64,000 bases of DNA, taken from contig MSED01000002.1 of NCBI GenBank assembly GCA_002099365.1, positions 62,001 to 126,000 of the forward strand, in the 5' to 3' direction. The position numbers and the translations under genes are program-made. The notes under the pieces were generated by a model. That model saw nothing but the letters and a program-made list of their open reading frames with translations. It did not search any database and had not been told where the DNA came from. The DNA is from Phialophora verrucosa (taxonomy: Eukaryota; Ascomycota; Eurotiomycetes; Chaetothyriales; Herpotrichiellaceae). Each line of letters opens with the position of its first letter. Positions within the stretch are counted from its first letter, which is position 1. Of this stretch, positions 22,618 to 32,781 are shown in pieces.

Positions 22618-23220
22618 TTACTCGTCCCCGAGACTCTCCCTTACCAGCCGCTGGCATTTTCGCCGGAATCCCTTGGGATCTTCCCTCCACATCTTGGCGG
22701 CGTCCACATTTGCAGGAGATTCGTCGTTCGGTGAATTCAGCATGCTGATCACGGATATCAATATTGTCTCTGGACTTTGAACCGGACTCCATCGCTCTGA
22801 TGCCTTCTCATACCCATACTGATCGTCCTCCTGTCAGGTTGTCAACTTCTGCTCACGTCAAAAGCACATGGAATCGCGCACAGGAGGATGTAATATCGAG
22901 ATGCAAACATCTCCGTTCGGATATATGTTGGGATGGAAGATAGGTGTCTCGAACTTCATCTTCGGTGGCATCAGCGGGTACTCCGGTGGGAAGGACAGAC
23001 GAGCGCGGAAGAATCCTCCTAAAGCGGTGTCAGTTGTCTATCACCCCTCTGGGAGTAGCACCGTACCTCCATAATATTTGCAGTCATCATTCATCATGAG
23101 CATAACTTCCCATTGGAAGACATTATTGTCCACTAGTCCGCAGCTGATCCCCGGTAGGTCCTTGTCTGACTGCATCTGCTTTAACTGCCTGCCCAGCAAC
23201 ACCGCTGCCGACGAAGCCAT
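22618..23220 (-). CDS. UBC7: Ubiquitin-conjugating enzyme E2, UBC7/UBE2G type
   Basis: E2 enzyme that in yeast works with Cue1 and the Hrd1/Doa10 ligases in ER-associated degradation. It is broken into three exons and so hides among small frames: 23067-23220, 22882-23018 and 22618-22830, with introns of 48 bp (GTACGG...CTTTAG) and 51 bp (GTGCGC...TGACAG). The spliced 167-residue protein runs MASSAAVLLGRQLKQMQ, DDCKYYGGGFFRARLSFPP, PPKMKFETPIFHPNIYPNGD, then VCISILHPP with the active-site Cys, and EDDQYGYEKASERWSPVQSP. The acidic stretch after the active site is the loop that marks the Ubc7/G2 subfamily. It ends RLVRESLGDE. Confidence 0.93.
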
Positions 23221-23759
23221 GGTTGCCAGTTGACCGTATGAGACGACTTGGTGTAGTGCAAGTGGAGGAATGGCGCCACGGCGTAACCAGGTGGGACTCA
23301 GCCGCGGAGAGTGTCGGTCCAAGTGGTGGATGCGTATCTGCTGGGTGGAAATTTGGGCGTCACATGCCAGGGGTGAGGGTAGAGAGTGCTAATCAGCCAA
23401 TGTCGGTGAATCGAGAGAAGTAAATAGGTGACGAAGTTGAAGAACTGAAGGAGTCCTCGTTCTCGCGCCTGAACTTGCTGCTACCTACCTTACATAACGT
23501 GTGTGGTCATCGCCGCTCGGGCTCCGATTCGCCAGATGCCTCGGATCTTGTTCGGAAGCACCCTCGCATCGTAGAATATGAAGTCATCGGCGTGAGGCTC
23601 GAATCTACTAGGTGTGTTGTCCTCAATGCTGGCTCGCACCTAAGTTGTCGCCATGGTGTGAATTATGTATAGAACATGGGTTTGAGTCCCCCTTTGTGCC
23701 CCCCAGCTCCTCACAGTATCATGCAGCCTATACCCTTGTACGTCAAAACCATTGCAAAT
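23221..23759. other. Intergenic, promoter of UBC7
   Basis: 539 bp between UBC7 and PRX1, both minus strand. A GGTTTGAGTCC box near 23679 resembles a tRNA B-box, but no A-box or cloverleaf accompanies it. Confidence 0.5.
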
Positions 23760-24557
23760 CTATTTCGGATCCCCCGAGGTAAATCTGAGATATGGCTTGA
23801 CCTCCTTGACATCGGCGAATTTCTTCTTCGCATCCTCCGTCGATACGCTTGGAGGTACGATAACATCCTGCCCGGCGATCCAGTCGATAGGCGTGGTTAC
23901 TCCTTTCTTGTCGCTAAGCTGAAGGGCATCGATGACCCGCAGCACTTCGGCCGAGTTTCGACCCGTCGAAGCAGGGTATAGCATGATCAACCGAATCTTC
24001 TTCATTGGGTCTATGATGAAGACAGATCGAATGGTGAAAGCAATGCCCTTCTGGTCGATGTTCTCCAAGTCTTGTTGATCCACCATATCGTACAGGAAGG
24101 CCACTTTACGATCAGCGTCCGCTATGATCGGGAATTGCAGGTTCGTCTTGGAGATCTCATTGATATCTTTGATCCACTCGTCATGACTTTGGAGGTCGTT
24201 GGCGCTGAGGCCGATCATTCTCACACCTCGCTTCTCAAATTCATCCTTCAGCCTTGCGAAGGCGCCCAGTTCAGTCGTACATACTGGAGTGAAGTCGGCA
24301 GGATGACTGAATAAAATAGCCCAGGAATTGTCGATGAACTTGTGGAAGTCTATGTCACCACAGGTAGTTTTGGCTTTGAAGTTTGGCGCGGTCACGCCCA
24401 GACGAAGGCGAGGCTGTCCTCCGCCAGCTGTAGCGTATCTTCTGGTCCGTTGCGTCAACCAAGCCGGCCTCATTCTCAACGTAGGAGTTGCTTGGGTCCA
24501 TGACGCTGCGGTGAATGAACGCGAGAAAATCCGAACAGTTGAAGATGCCATTGCCAT
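23760..24557 (-). CDS. PRX1: Mitochondrial 1-Cys peroxiredoxin
   Basis: Thiol peroxidase of the Prx6/Prx1 group that reduces hydrogen peroxide and lipid peroxides. A single exon encodes 265 residues. The first 45 or so are rich in Arg, Ser, Thr and Ala with almost no acidic residues, fitting a mitochondrial presequence. The peroxidatic cysteine lies in the motif HPADFTPVCTTELGAFARL, followed by RGVRMIGLSANDLQSHDEW. There is no C-terminal resolving-cysteine motif of 2-Cys enzymes. RLIMLYPASTGRN and the C-terminal PYLRFTSGDP match fungal and yeast Prx1. Confidence 0.95.
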   Translation of the reverse strand: MAMASSTVRIFSRSFTAASWTQATPTLRMRPAWLTQRTRRYATAGGGQPRLRLGVTAPNFKAKTTCGDIDFHKFIDNSWAILFSHPADFTPVCTTELGAFARLKDEFEKRGVRMIGLSANDLQSHDEWIKDINEISKTNLQFPIIADADRKVAFLYDMVDQQDLENIDQKGIAFTIRSVFIIDPMKKIRLIMLYPASTGRNSAEVLRVIDALQLSDKKGVTTPIDWIAGQDVIVPPSVSTEDAKKKFADVKEVKPYLRFTSGDPK

Positions 24558-25052
24558 ACGTTGCGTTGCAATACTCCTCTATTAGACGAGAAAATGGTAA
24601 GCAAGAACGAACATGAGTGCAGGCAAATGTCCTCGTACCATTTGACGATCAGCCAAAAGATCCGACCGATTTTTGCTAATCACGCCTCTTCCAGATATGG
24701 CGTCATTTGGATTCATCGACTGCGATGCGCGCTAGTCCCAGCAAAAGTCTATCTAAGGCTTGAATTCCTCTTCGGTGCGGGCGGTCGTGAAGAGGAACTG
24801 TCGTTCTGACATACTGTGTAGGATAGGTGGTTGCTGAAGCAAGTCGTTCTCGCAGCCAACTATCAGATTCTGTATCCCAAAATCTTAGCTACCAGCTAAC
24901 GGTACAATCCTCATACGGCTCGCCCTCTTATTTCCAGACCGCATTGCAATACCCAACGTGCCACACGCAATCGCCGAATTCCTAATCTCAAATTGCCACC
25001 GATCGTGACACATCAAGCAATAACAAGAGGGCATTCCACACCGAACATCAGA
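24558..25052. other. Intergenic, promoter of PRX1
   Basis: 495 bp between PRX1 and the 3' end of the INCENP gene. Nothing recognised. Confidence 0.5.
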
Positions 25053-28000
25053 TCATTTGCCATACCTCCATCCACCCTGGAGACGCATCCGCTCACGTTG
25101 TTCCCGATCTGCCCTCACCTCTTCGAGGGTCAAACCATCTCCGCTGAGCGCCCAATTGGCACTGCTCGTCCGGTCTCGCAGTCGCTTCAGTCGGTCTTTA
25201 TTACCCTTGGAGAATATTTCCTCGATCTTCAGTGGCGCGATCGGCCCAAACACAGCATCTCCGTCCATGCCTTCTTGGCGGATCAGCTGTTCTGTTAGAT
25301 GACCCGGAGTAGCCCAGTCAGGAACTGCAAAACCATTGCCTTCGTCGTCTGAGTCGTCATCCTCGGAATCAGTGGGAATCTCCGGTAGATGGATGGCCTC
25401 GCCATTCGGATATTGGGGCGAAGATTTAACCGTCTGAATGGTCTTCTGTTGCATAATTGAGACTGGCGTCTTCGCGTGGTTTGGTGGGAGCGAGGCATCG
25501 GCAAACGGAATTTTGCCACCAGTTGCGTACTGCTGCATCTGAGGTGGCGCTACGCGAGAAGGTGGTTGAGGAAATTGGACGGCGTGTGTGGACGGTTGTG
25601 CCTGTGTATAAGTTGGGTGTGTGAACAGTGACGCTTTCTTCCCCAGCTGCGATTGCCTGATGGGAGCACCTGAGACAACTGGACGCGGAGCCGATTCCAT
25701 CAAGCTCTCTTCTTCAGTCTTCCGTCGCTTGGCGTCCCCTTGAAGCATTGCATTTCCATATTTGGAGTTCTGTGGACGAGAACTGTTGGCTTCCTCCTCC
25801 AGTGGTCTCTTCGCCGGCTTTGCAGGATTCGTAGGTAGCGGATGGTTTACCAGAGAACGGCCGGCATTCTGAGCAGCAACACGGGAAGGAGGTCTTGCTT
25901 GGGCTGCCTCGTTCACAGCTCGGTCGTGTCGTTGTTGTTCTGCCTTTCGAGCGGCTTCTTGGCGTTTACGCTCAATGGCTTGCTGCTGAGCCTGTCGCTT
26001 GGCTTGTTCAGCAGCCACTCGCTCTCTTTCACGCTTCTCGGCTTCGACCCGCTGCTTCTGTTCTTGCTTTCGCGCCTCTTCCTGCTGGGCCACTCGCTTT
26101 CTTTCGAGCTCCCGCTTTTGCTCGAGTTTTCGTTGAGCTTCACGCTCGTCTTGCTCCTTCTTGCGCTCCGCCGCAAGAAGTGCTCTCGGCTTGGGAGGTG
26201 GACCAGCCACTGATGATTTCAACGCAGTTGATGTCGACTGCATTGAGGCTGAGCTAGTCTTCTTGTTCAGGCCAGGGCGCTTGGGCTCAGCTGCCAGGCT
26301 GTCCTGGGCGTTGGGGGCAGTGTTGACAGGCACTCGTTGTGAAAGTGTGCCGACGCGAATCGAGACTGGGGCTGGTTTAGCCTTGTTGACAGGATGCTCT
26401 CTGCCGAGGCGCACCGGTCGAGTTGGTTTGGCTGGAGGCTCAGCCGGCCCATGTTGTGGCTCTTCGGCTTGGGGCTTGGGGCTCGATAACGGTGGCTGCT
26501 GGACATCCTTCTTCGCTGTTCGTTCGCGTGCGAGCTTCTGGTCTGCGGCCTTCTTTCTTTCTTCGGCGCGGGCTTTTTCAAGCTGGTCATCCATAGCTTG
26601 CTTCAGCTGAGCTTCTTTCTCTTTTCGTTTCTCCTCCTTGTCCCTTTCAGTCGAACTGCGAGTTTTCCTTGTTTCTTTAGGTGGGCATGAAGGTAGGGGC
26701 TTGTCCTCAATCATGGAGTAAAGGTTGGGATACATCCCAGGCATTGCACTTGATGCGACCTTTAGGGCATTTGGTGATAAAGTTTCCAACTTGGCAGCTG
26801 CAGAGACACTGGCACTGCTAGTGAAGAGACCTTTCGCAGTCTTCATTATAGACTGTAACTTTGACTTTGAGGCGCTGAGGTCAATATATCGCCTCGGCGA
26901 ACCTTTGGGAGTGGTTGTGGCTTGCGCAGGATTAGACACCGACACCGACTTGGCAGGACTTGCTGGAGGTGCCATTGCTGCCTTCGCGGGCGAAACTAGT
27001 GTGGCGGTCGAAGCGGACTTCGTGTGCCCAAAGCCAGGCATGATTTTACCAGGTCCTGGCGACATGGGGACGGGTGTTCTCATGCGCTCTTCATGTGCAA
27101 TCAGTTCTGGTGCACGACAGTCAAATTCTTCGTCTGACTCGTCCGGATTGGTAGTCTTTGCAGGGGACGATTGGGCAGCATTCGGAGATGTCAACGGTTT
27201 GATCCAGTCGTCGTCATCGTCTTGCATGGCTCGTACCTGTTTCGCATTGTGCGTCGCCTGGTCTTGCTCGCTTGTTGGTTTTGAATCGGGCAGGGGGATT
27301 GCTGAGGGTATCGACTGAGAAGGCCGGGGCGCTGAAGCCTTTCCAAGCATATCGATCTTTTCATGTAGTCTCTTTGTGGAAGCTTTGGAATGATTCCTGG
27401 TGGTCTGGCTCTCCGCATCTGAATCCTGGCCCAAGATATGGACGTTCGAGTCATCGTCCTCATCATTGACATCGTGCATTGGGATGTCTTCGTCGAAGCT
27501 TTGGGTTGGCTTTGGTGCAGCTGGATGAGGAGGTAGGGTTTGCCGCGCACCATGAACGATTGATCCATGTTGTCTCCCTTGATCGATATGGCTCGTGCGT
27601 GAGATCCTAGCCCCGATACTCGACTTCAGGGGATCTCGTGGGGGTAAAGAAGCAAAGGTCAAGCTGCTCTTCCTCACCAAGGGTCTTTCAGGGGTAGATT
27701 CATCGGAGGGCGAGCCGAGCCCGTCAAGGTCGTGAGAATCCTGCGATCGCACTGCGTCCAGTGGCGTGTCCTGGGGGCGTTGCTGGCCTAACTCGGGTTC
27801 AGTCGGAGCAGCACCTTCCAGCAAGGCTGCGTTCGGACCTGTGATCTTCGCTGTCTGATCCTCCTTTGCAGAGTGGAATGACCCTTCCGTAGTTCGGTGA
27901 CCTTCATCCATGACATCCTCCATGTGATGGTCGGATATCGTATCGGTGTTTTCAGAAGGCGCTGCATTCGCCGCTGATTCAGGTTGTACGGGTTGTATGT

Positions 28001-28541
28001 GGGAGCTAGTATCCGGATCTACATCATCCTGACTTGCGGTGTGATAACCAGAATCAGTAGCTGATTTGTATGTTTGGCGGGTTTGGTCGGCGGAGATTTG
28101 GAAGCGGAGCTTGGTCGGACTGGGCTGTTTTTCAGGGATCTGGCGTAGTAGAGGTTTGGAGGAGAAGACGTCGCTCAGCGGCTGCAGAATAGTAAATTAG
28201 TAGAGGGTCGTTCCAGCATGAGAATAAACTTACTACTCTTGCATCGAGCGCATTCCGTTTTCTGCCGGTGCGAGGAGTCTTACCTCGCATCTTTCCAGGA
28301 GTCTTGAACACATTCGCGACATCACTGTTTGGGTCAGCCGGCTTCTAAACAAAGTGTTTCCGAGCTTGACATACAGATGACTTTTGCTAAAGATCTCGGC
28401 CATGTGCTCGTTCAGCCATTCCAGCTGATGCTGAGCAGGATATATCACTTCCTCTTTCTCATTTTGAAATAGGTGGAGGGCATTTTCCTTCTCTGCAGCT
28501 ATCCAGGAAGAGGTCCCGACCGCGGTAGTTCTAGCAGCCAT
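25053..28541 (-). CDS. SLI15: INCENP/Sli15, chromosomal passenger complex scaffold
   Basis: Scaffold that binds and activates Aurora B (Ipl1) at centromeres and the spindle midzone. Exons 28375-28541, 28234-28324 and 25053-28181, with introns of 50 bp (GTATGT...AAACAG) and 52 bp (GTAAGT...CTGCAG); 1128 residues. The N-terminus (QLEWLNEHMAEIFSKSHL joined to DVANVFKTPGKMRGKTPRTG) is the fungal INCENP centromere-targeting region. The middle is disordered, with many SP/TP sites. A long Arg/Lys/Glu/Gln-rich single-helix or coiled-coil region spans roughly residues 560-800. The C-terminal IN-box holds VPDWATPGHL and FGPIAPLKIEEIF. A nearer acceptor (TTTAG at about 28343) would shift the frame, so CAAACAG is preferred. 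Confidence 0.92.
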
Positions 28542-28738
28542 TGGTGATGATGCGCGGTGGAGGACAGTGTTGGCATCTAGTCGAAGTATGAAGGTTCAAG
28601 GTATGTCCTTGTTTGCAGCGATGGATCGGGGGAGGCGCATTGTTATGGCAGAAAGTCGTACTATCGAAGCTGGTTTTGGGATTGAAACCATTGGCATGTT
28701 TTGGTTGTGGCTGAATCGGAATTAGCGTTGGATGCGTG

Positions 28739-28772
28739 GTCACGTGAAAGTGGTGCTCAGTGCTATCACGTG
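28739..28772. promoter_or_regulatory. Paired CACGTG E-boxes
   Basis: CACGTG at 28741-28746, in the Cbf1-type context GTCACGTG, and again at 28767-28772. The 26-bp spacing is about two and a half helical turns. Both lie within 235 bp of the SLI15 start. Binding is inferred from the motif only. Confidence 0.4.
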
Positions 28773-28950
28773 CTATCCACTGAATCTTGGCCCAGAGAGC
28801 TCTTCGTCGAGAATGCACCGGCACCAACTCCGCGATTGACAACTATGAAAAAAGTAAATTCTCTCAGGACATCTAGTGTTACACTCGGGCTTGGTGTCTC
28901 TTCATAAAAAGTGAGCTTGCTATACAAAGAGGGTTGGCGGTTGTCCTCTG

Positions 28951-29044
28951 TTTCCGAGATGCTTCCGTCTCGATGTCACTCCTGCAGCTTTCCGAGATGC
29001 TCCGTCTCGAGAATCACCGCTCAGCATTCCGAGACGCTAGCGGC
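28951..29044. repeat. Cluster of CGAGA-N7/8-TCTCG inverted-repeat motifs
   Basis: Copy 1 at 28951-28973 (TTTCCGAGATGC then TTCCGTCTCGA), copy 2 at 28989-29010 (TTTCCGAGATGC then TCCGTCTCGA), and a degenerate third copy at 29027-29044 (TTCCGAGACGCTAGCGGC). An inverted half-site, ATCTCGGAGA, follows at 29091-29100. The first two are near-identical imperfect palindromes with spacers of 8 and 7 nt. The same motif recurs near 63.75-63.85 kb. Confidence 0.7.
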
Positions 29045-29228
29045 TAGTCGGGCTCGAAATATACGGACCCACAAGTTGGAGAAGACAGCGATCTCGGAGA
29101 ACTACCGATCCCGGGGCGTTTCCCTTATATTGTAACAAAGTCGTCGTTGGCGCTTTAAAGTCAGAATAATCTCGTCATTGTGCTTTTCGTGCCCTCCTTC
29201 CAACGGTTCTCCCTGGCATGACGGTGGT

Positions 29229-30681
29229 ATGGCGTCCAAACCTTGTCTTTCCATGCTCCCAGGCCGCTTCATTCTCAAACCGTGGTCATGCATCCCCTCT
29301 CGACCTCGGCTATGTCGACAAGCTTTCAACCTCTATGAACGGAGAACCTTTTCCGTAGGCCGAAGGCTGAGGCTAATGGAGATGAGTGGTTTCACCGAAG
29401 AGCAGTTAACTGTGCGACACGCCATTCAGAAGATCTGCGCTCAGTTTCCGAACGAATATTGGCGACAGCATGATCAAAGCGAGACGGATCCGAAAGAGCT
29501 GCATGCTGCTCTCGCAGCCGATGGATGGCTTGGGATTGCTCTTCCGGAGGAGTTTGGGGGTGCGGGTCTGGGTATATCTGAAGCGACCATGATGCTCCAA
29601 ACAATATCGCAGTCTGGAGCAGGAATGGCTGGCGCTCAGTCCATCCACGCCAATGTCTATGCGGTTGGTTGCAAACAAGATGCTGATTGCCGAACTCGTC
29701 TTACTAACGACGGTCAGACGCAACCGTTGGCTAAGTTCGGAAACAAAGAACAGCTGGAATCAACCATCCCAAAGATTATCGACGGTACATGGAGAGTCTG
29801 CTTCGGCGTCACCGAGCCGAACACTGGTCTCGACACCTTGAGGCTGAAGACGACTGCCACTCGCAAGGCTGGCAAATATGTCATCACCGGTAAATCAGGA
29901 CAAGGCCCTTGCAGCGCATTCATGCTTACTGGAGAACACAGGGCAAAAGATATGGATAACATGCGCTCAGGTTGCGTCAAAAATGATCTTGCTCGCTCGG
30001 ACGACGCCACTGGAAGAGGTAAAGAAACCGAGCGAAGGTCTTTCTATGTTCTGTATAGACATTGATCGATCCAATCCTGCCCTCGAACTCAAGAGAATCA
30101 AAAAGATGGGCGGCAGGGCTGTTGACGCTAATGAAGTATTCTTCGACCACTACGAAGTGCCTGAGAGTGCCTTGATCGGGGAAGAAGGCCAAGGCTTCAA
30201 GATAATTCTGCATGGTATGAATGCCGAGAGGTGTTTACTCGCAGGAGAAGCACTCGGGCTCGGATATGCCGCGATCGAGAAGGCAGCGCAATATGCGAGG
30301 GAAAGAGTGGTCTTTGGCAGACCGATTGGGAAGAATCAAGCTATTGCACACCCTCTGGCAGATGCATACATGGGTTTGGAAGCAGCAAAGTTGGCAACTT
30401 ACAATGCGGCAAGGCTTTATGATCGAAGCAAGACGGATGCCAGCATCACTCCGCATGCGGTAGGAGTGGCATGCAACAGTGCCAAATATGTGGCCGCCGA
30501 AGCTGCATTCAAGGCGTGCGAAAGAGCAGTACTGACCCACGGCGGGATGGGTTATGCAATGGAGTATGATGTCGAGCGTTATCTGAGAGAGTGCTTTGTC
30601 CCAAGAATTGCGCCAGTCAGCCGCGAAATGATTTTGAACTTTGTGAGCGAAAAGGTGTTAGAGCTTCCCAGGAGTTATTGA
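29229..30681 (+). CDS. Acyl-CoA dehydrogenase, probably mitochondrial
   Basis: FAD-dependent acyl-CoA dehydrogenase. Exons 29229-29663, 29718-29889 and 29942-30681; 448 residues. Intron 1 (54 bp, GTTGGT...TTACTAACGACGGTCAG) keeps the frame open and is easy to miss; removing it gives HANVYATQPLAKFGNKEQL. Intron 2 is 52 bp (GTAAAT...AACACAG). Residues 1-45 are Arg-rich and fit a presequence. Then come LPEEFGGAGLGISEATMML, CFGVTEPNTGLDT (FAD/substrate loop), GQGFKIILHGMNAERCLLAG, ERVVFGRPIGKNQAIAHPLA and HGGMGYAMEYDVERYLREC. The usual YEGTSEIQ motif with the catalytic Glu is replaced by IAPVSREMIL, as in a bacterial-like subgroup. Substrate unknown. Confidence 0.9.
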
Positions 30682-30962
30682 TAGAAATACATGTCTTCAG
30701 TTGGCTCTACCTCTTCGGAGATTGATTCACTCAAATTTGTCGATGTCAGGACTGTCAGAAGTGCATTCTATGACGGGGAAAAGGGCAGGATGCTGCTACT
30801 GTCACTATTACTGTACAAATTTGGGCGTGAATTTCGGTTTTGTAGAATTTCGCGCGTTGTCACTTCCCCGCATCCACAGTTGTTCGATTTTGAAGACAGA
30901 TATCTTTCACTCGTTGCTTTTGCGCACGCTTCAAGCAGACCGGTCCGTACTTATATTCCACC

Positions 30963-32267
30963 ATGTCACGGATAGAAGAGCTCCCCGATGACTTTGATGA
31001 GAGCATAAATCTCAACAATGCGCCGAAAGCGCCCTCGATTGAAGAGCTGTACAACCAGCACATCTCGGGAACGGGACCTGAACCAACCCAGATGTCCTCC
31101 AAAAGCTTCGAGGAGATAGTGCAGGACATGAGCAAAACACCCCTTTTCATGAACAGTCTCGACGAAGCTACTGAGGGTACGCCCGAACCCACGACCGCTC
31201 AGGTACTTGGCTGAGCAAGGGTGTGCAGATGGAGAGAATATCATGCTTGAAGCTATCAAAGCGCTACAACACGAGGGTACCAAAGCGGAAGTTGCACAGG
31301 GGTTCAAAGAGCGCGGGAATGAAATGGTGGCCGAGAAGAAATGGGCCGACGCCAGAGAGTTCTACACCAAAGGAATCGCAGTCCTAGCGGACAAAGACGA
31401 GGACAAGTGGGACAAGGCTGAAGATCAGGCTACTGAGCAACATCAGCGAACTCTGCTTAACGAGCAACTTCACGTCAACCGCGCCCGTTGCAATCTAGAG
31501 TTGAGTATGGCCTGTTGATCTGTCCTGAATGGATCTGTGCTGACCTTGTAGAAAACTACCGTTCAACAACACTGGACTGCGCAGCTGCTCTACGAATCAA
31601 CCCCTCCAATATCAAGGCATATTACCGGTCGGCATCTGCGCTCCTTGCCCTGGATAAGGTGCTCGATGCACTGGATGTGGCTTCACGGGGCGCCAAGCTC
31701 GACACTGCGAACGTGGCACTCAACAAGCTGCTGGACCAGATCAGAGCAAGAGCACAAGTGAAAGAAGCACAAGACCGCCGTCGCTTCGCAGAAGCGAAGA
31801 GGAAACGACAAGAAATGCAGGTGTTGGAAACGGCTCTCACAGCACGAAAGATTACCGTTCGCGGGTCCAAACAGCCTCCAAACCTGGAGGATGCGACTAT
31901 TCGACTTTCCCCAGATCCCTTGTCGCCGACAAGTCTATTGGAGTTTCCCGTCATGTTGCTCTATCCCATGCATAACCAGACAGACTTCATCAAAGCCTGG
32001 GCCGAAAAAGACGCCATCACTCATCATCTCAGCTACATTTTACCTCTACCATGGGACACCAAGAATGAATATAAACTGTCAACCGTGGATTGCTACATGG
32101 ATACTATCAGCGGAGGCCTTATGAAGGTTGGCAAGAAATTGACATTGCTAGATGCACTGTCGAATGGGAAGACTGAGGTTGTGGACGGCCTGGTTAGAAT
32201 ATATGTGGTGCCTTCGTCGCAGGCACCCCGGTGGATAGAAGAGGTGAAGAAGAAAAAAGGCAAATAG
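30963..32267 (+). CDS. CNS1: TPR co-chaperone CNS1/TTC4
   Basis: Essential Hsp90/Hsp70 co-chaperone in yeast, linked to eEF2 folding. Exons 30963-31176, 31229-31504 and 31552-32267, with introns of 52 bp (GTACGC...GTGCAG) and 47 bp (GTATGG...TTGTAG); 401 residues. The N-terminus has the conserved FMNSLDEATEDGEN-type lead-in. Three TPR motifs follow (AQGFKERGNEMVAEKKWADA, HVNRARCNLELKNYRS and INPSNIKAYYRSASALLALD), then a Lys/Arg-rich helix. The C-terminal wheel domain (LLEFPVMLLYPMHNQTDFIK to VVDGLVRIYVVPSSQ) is specific to this family. Confidence 0.94.
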
Positions 32268-32781
32268 GCCAAGGCTTCACAGAAGTTAATCACGAGTACC
32301 GAGTAATGGATGTTCCGTTGGGGGCTATGATTCGGCAAGCACTCAGTGATCCAATCGCTGCTTTATTCTGTCATGCAATGCTTGGGCCATATGGCCAGAG
32401 CCGATTCCTCACCTGACTTGCTTTTCCTTTCCTGCCGAGTACGTACGAGCTGTCATACGCAAGCAATCCCCCGCGGCATGATCCAGTCAACTGTGTGGAC
32501 CTGACCAGTGTCTTATCATCTTTCTTCTCTGGTAACTGACCCCTGCCAGCGCCCCTCTTTGCCACGAGCCGAGTGATCCCTGGTGTCAACTTTTAGCTTT
32601 GTTTTGGCTTGAGATTGGCGTCAGTCGGCGGACCGCTTGATGCACCAGCGCCACTCGTCCTAGTCAAAACGCAGCACACCGCATCACCCCAAGTTTGCTT
32701 CAAGGCTACGCTACGACTTCCCATCTTCACAAAGGCCTTTAGCTACCCAATCAAACCTGTGGGATCAATTCCAGAAGAGTC
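32268..32781. other. Intergenic, promoter of SS18/Snf11-like gene
   Basis: 3' flank of CNS1 and leader of the next plus-strand gene. Nothing recognised beyond short frames. Confidence 0.5.

Larger units (their letters stand above)
28542..29228. promoter_or_regulatory. Divergent promoter region SLI15/acyl-CoA dehydrogenase
   Basis: 687 bp between divergent start codons. It holds two CACGTG boxes 26 bp apart and, further right, a cluster of CGAGA/TCTCG inverted-repeat motifs listed separately. Confidence 0.5.

Noticed and set aside
23676..23700. GGTTTGAGTCC resembling a tRNA B-box
   Set aside because: No A-box at the right distance upstream and no cloverleaf pairing could be drawn.
26725..27318. 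197-codon antisense frame inside SLI15
   Set aside because: A by-product of the biased composition of the disordered INCENP region.
28325..28343. Alternative TTTAG acceptor for SLI15 intron 1
   Set aside because: It leads into the wrong frame and loses the conserved DVANVFKTPGK sequence. The CAAACAG acceptor restores it.
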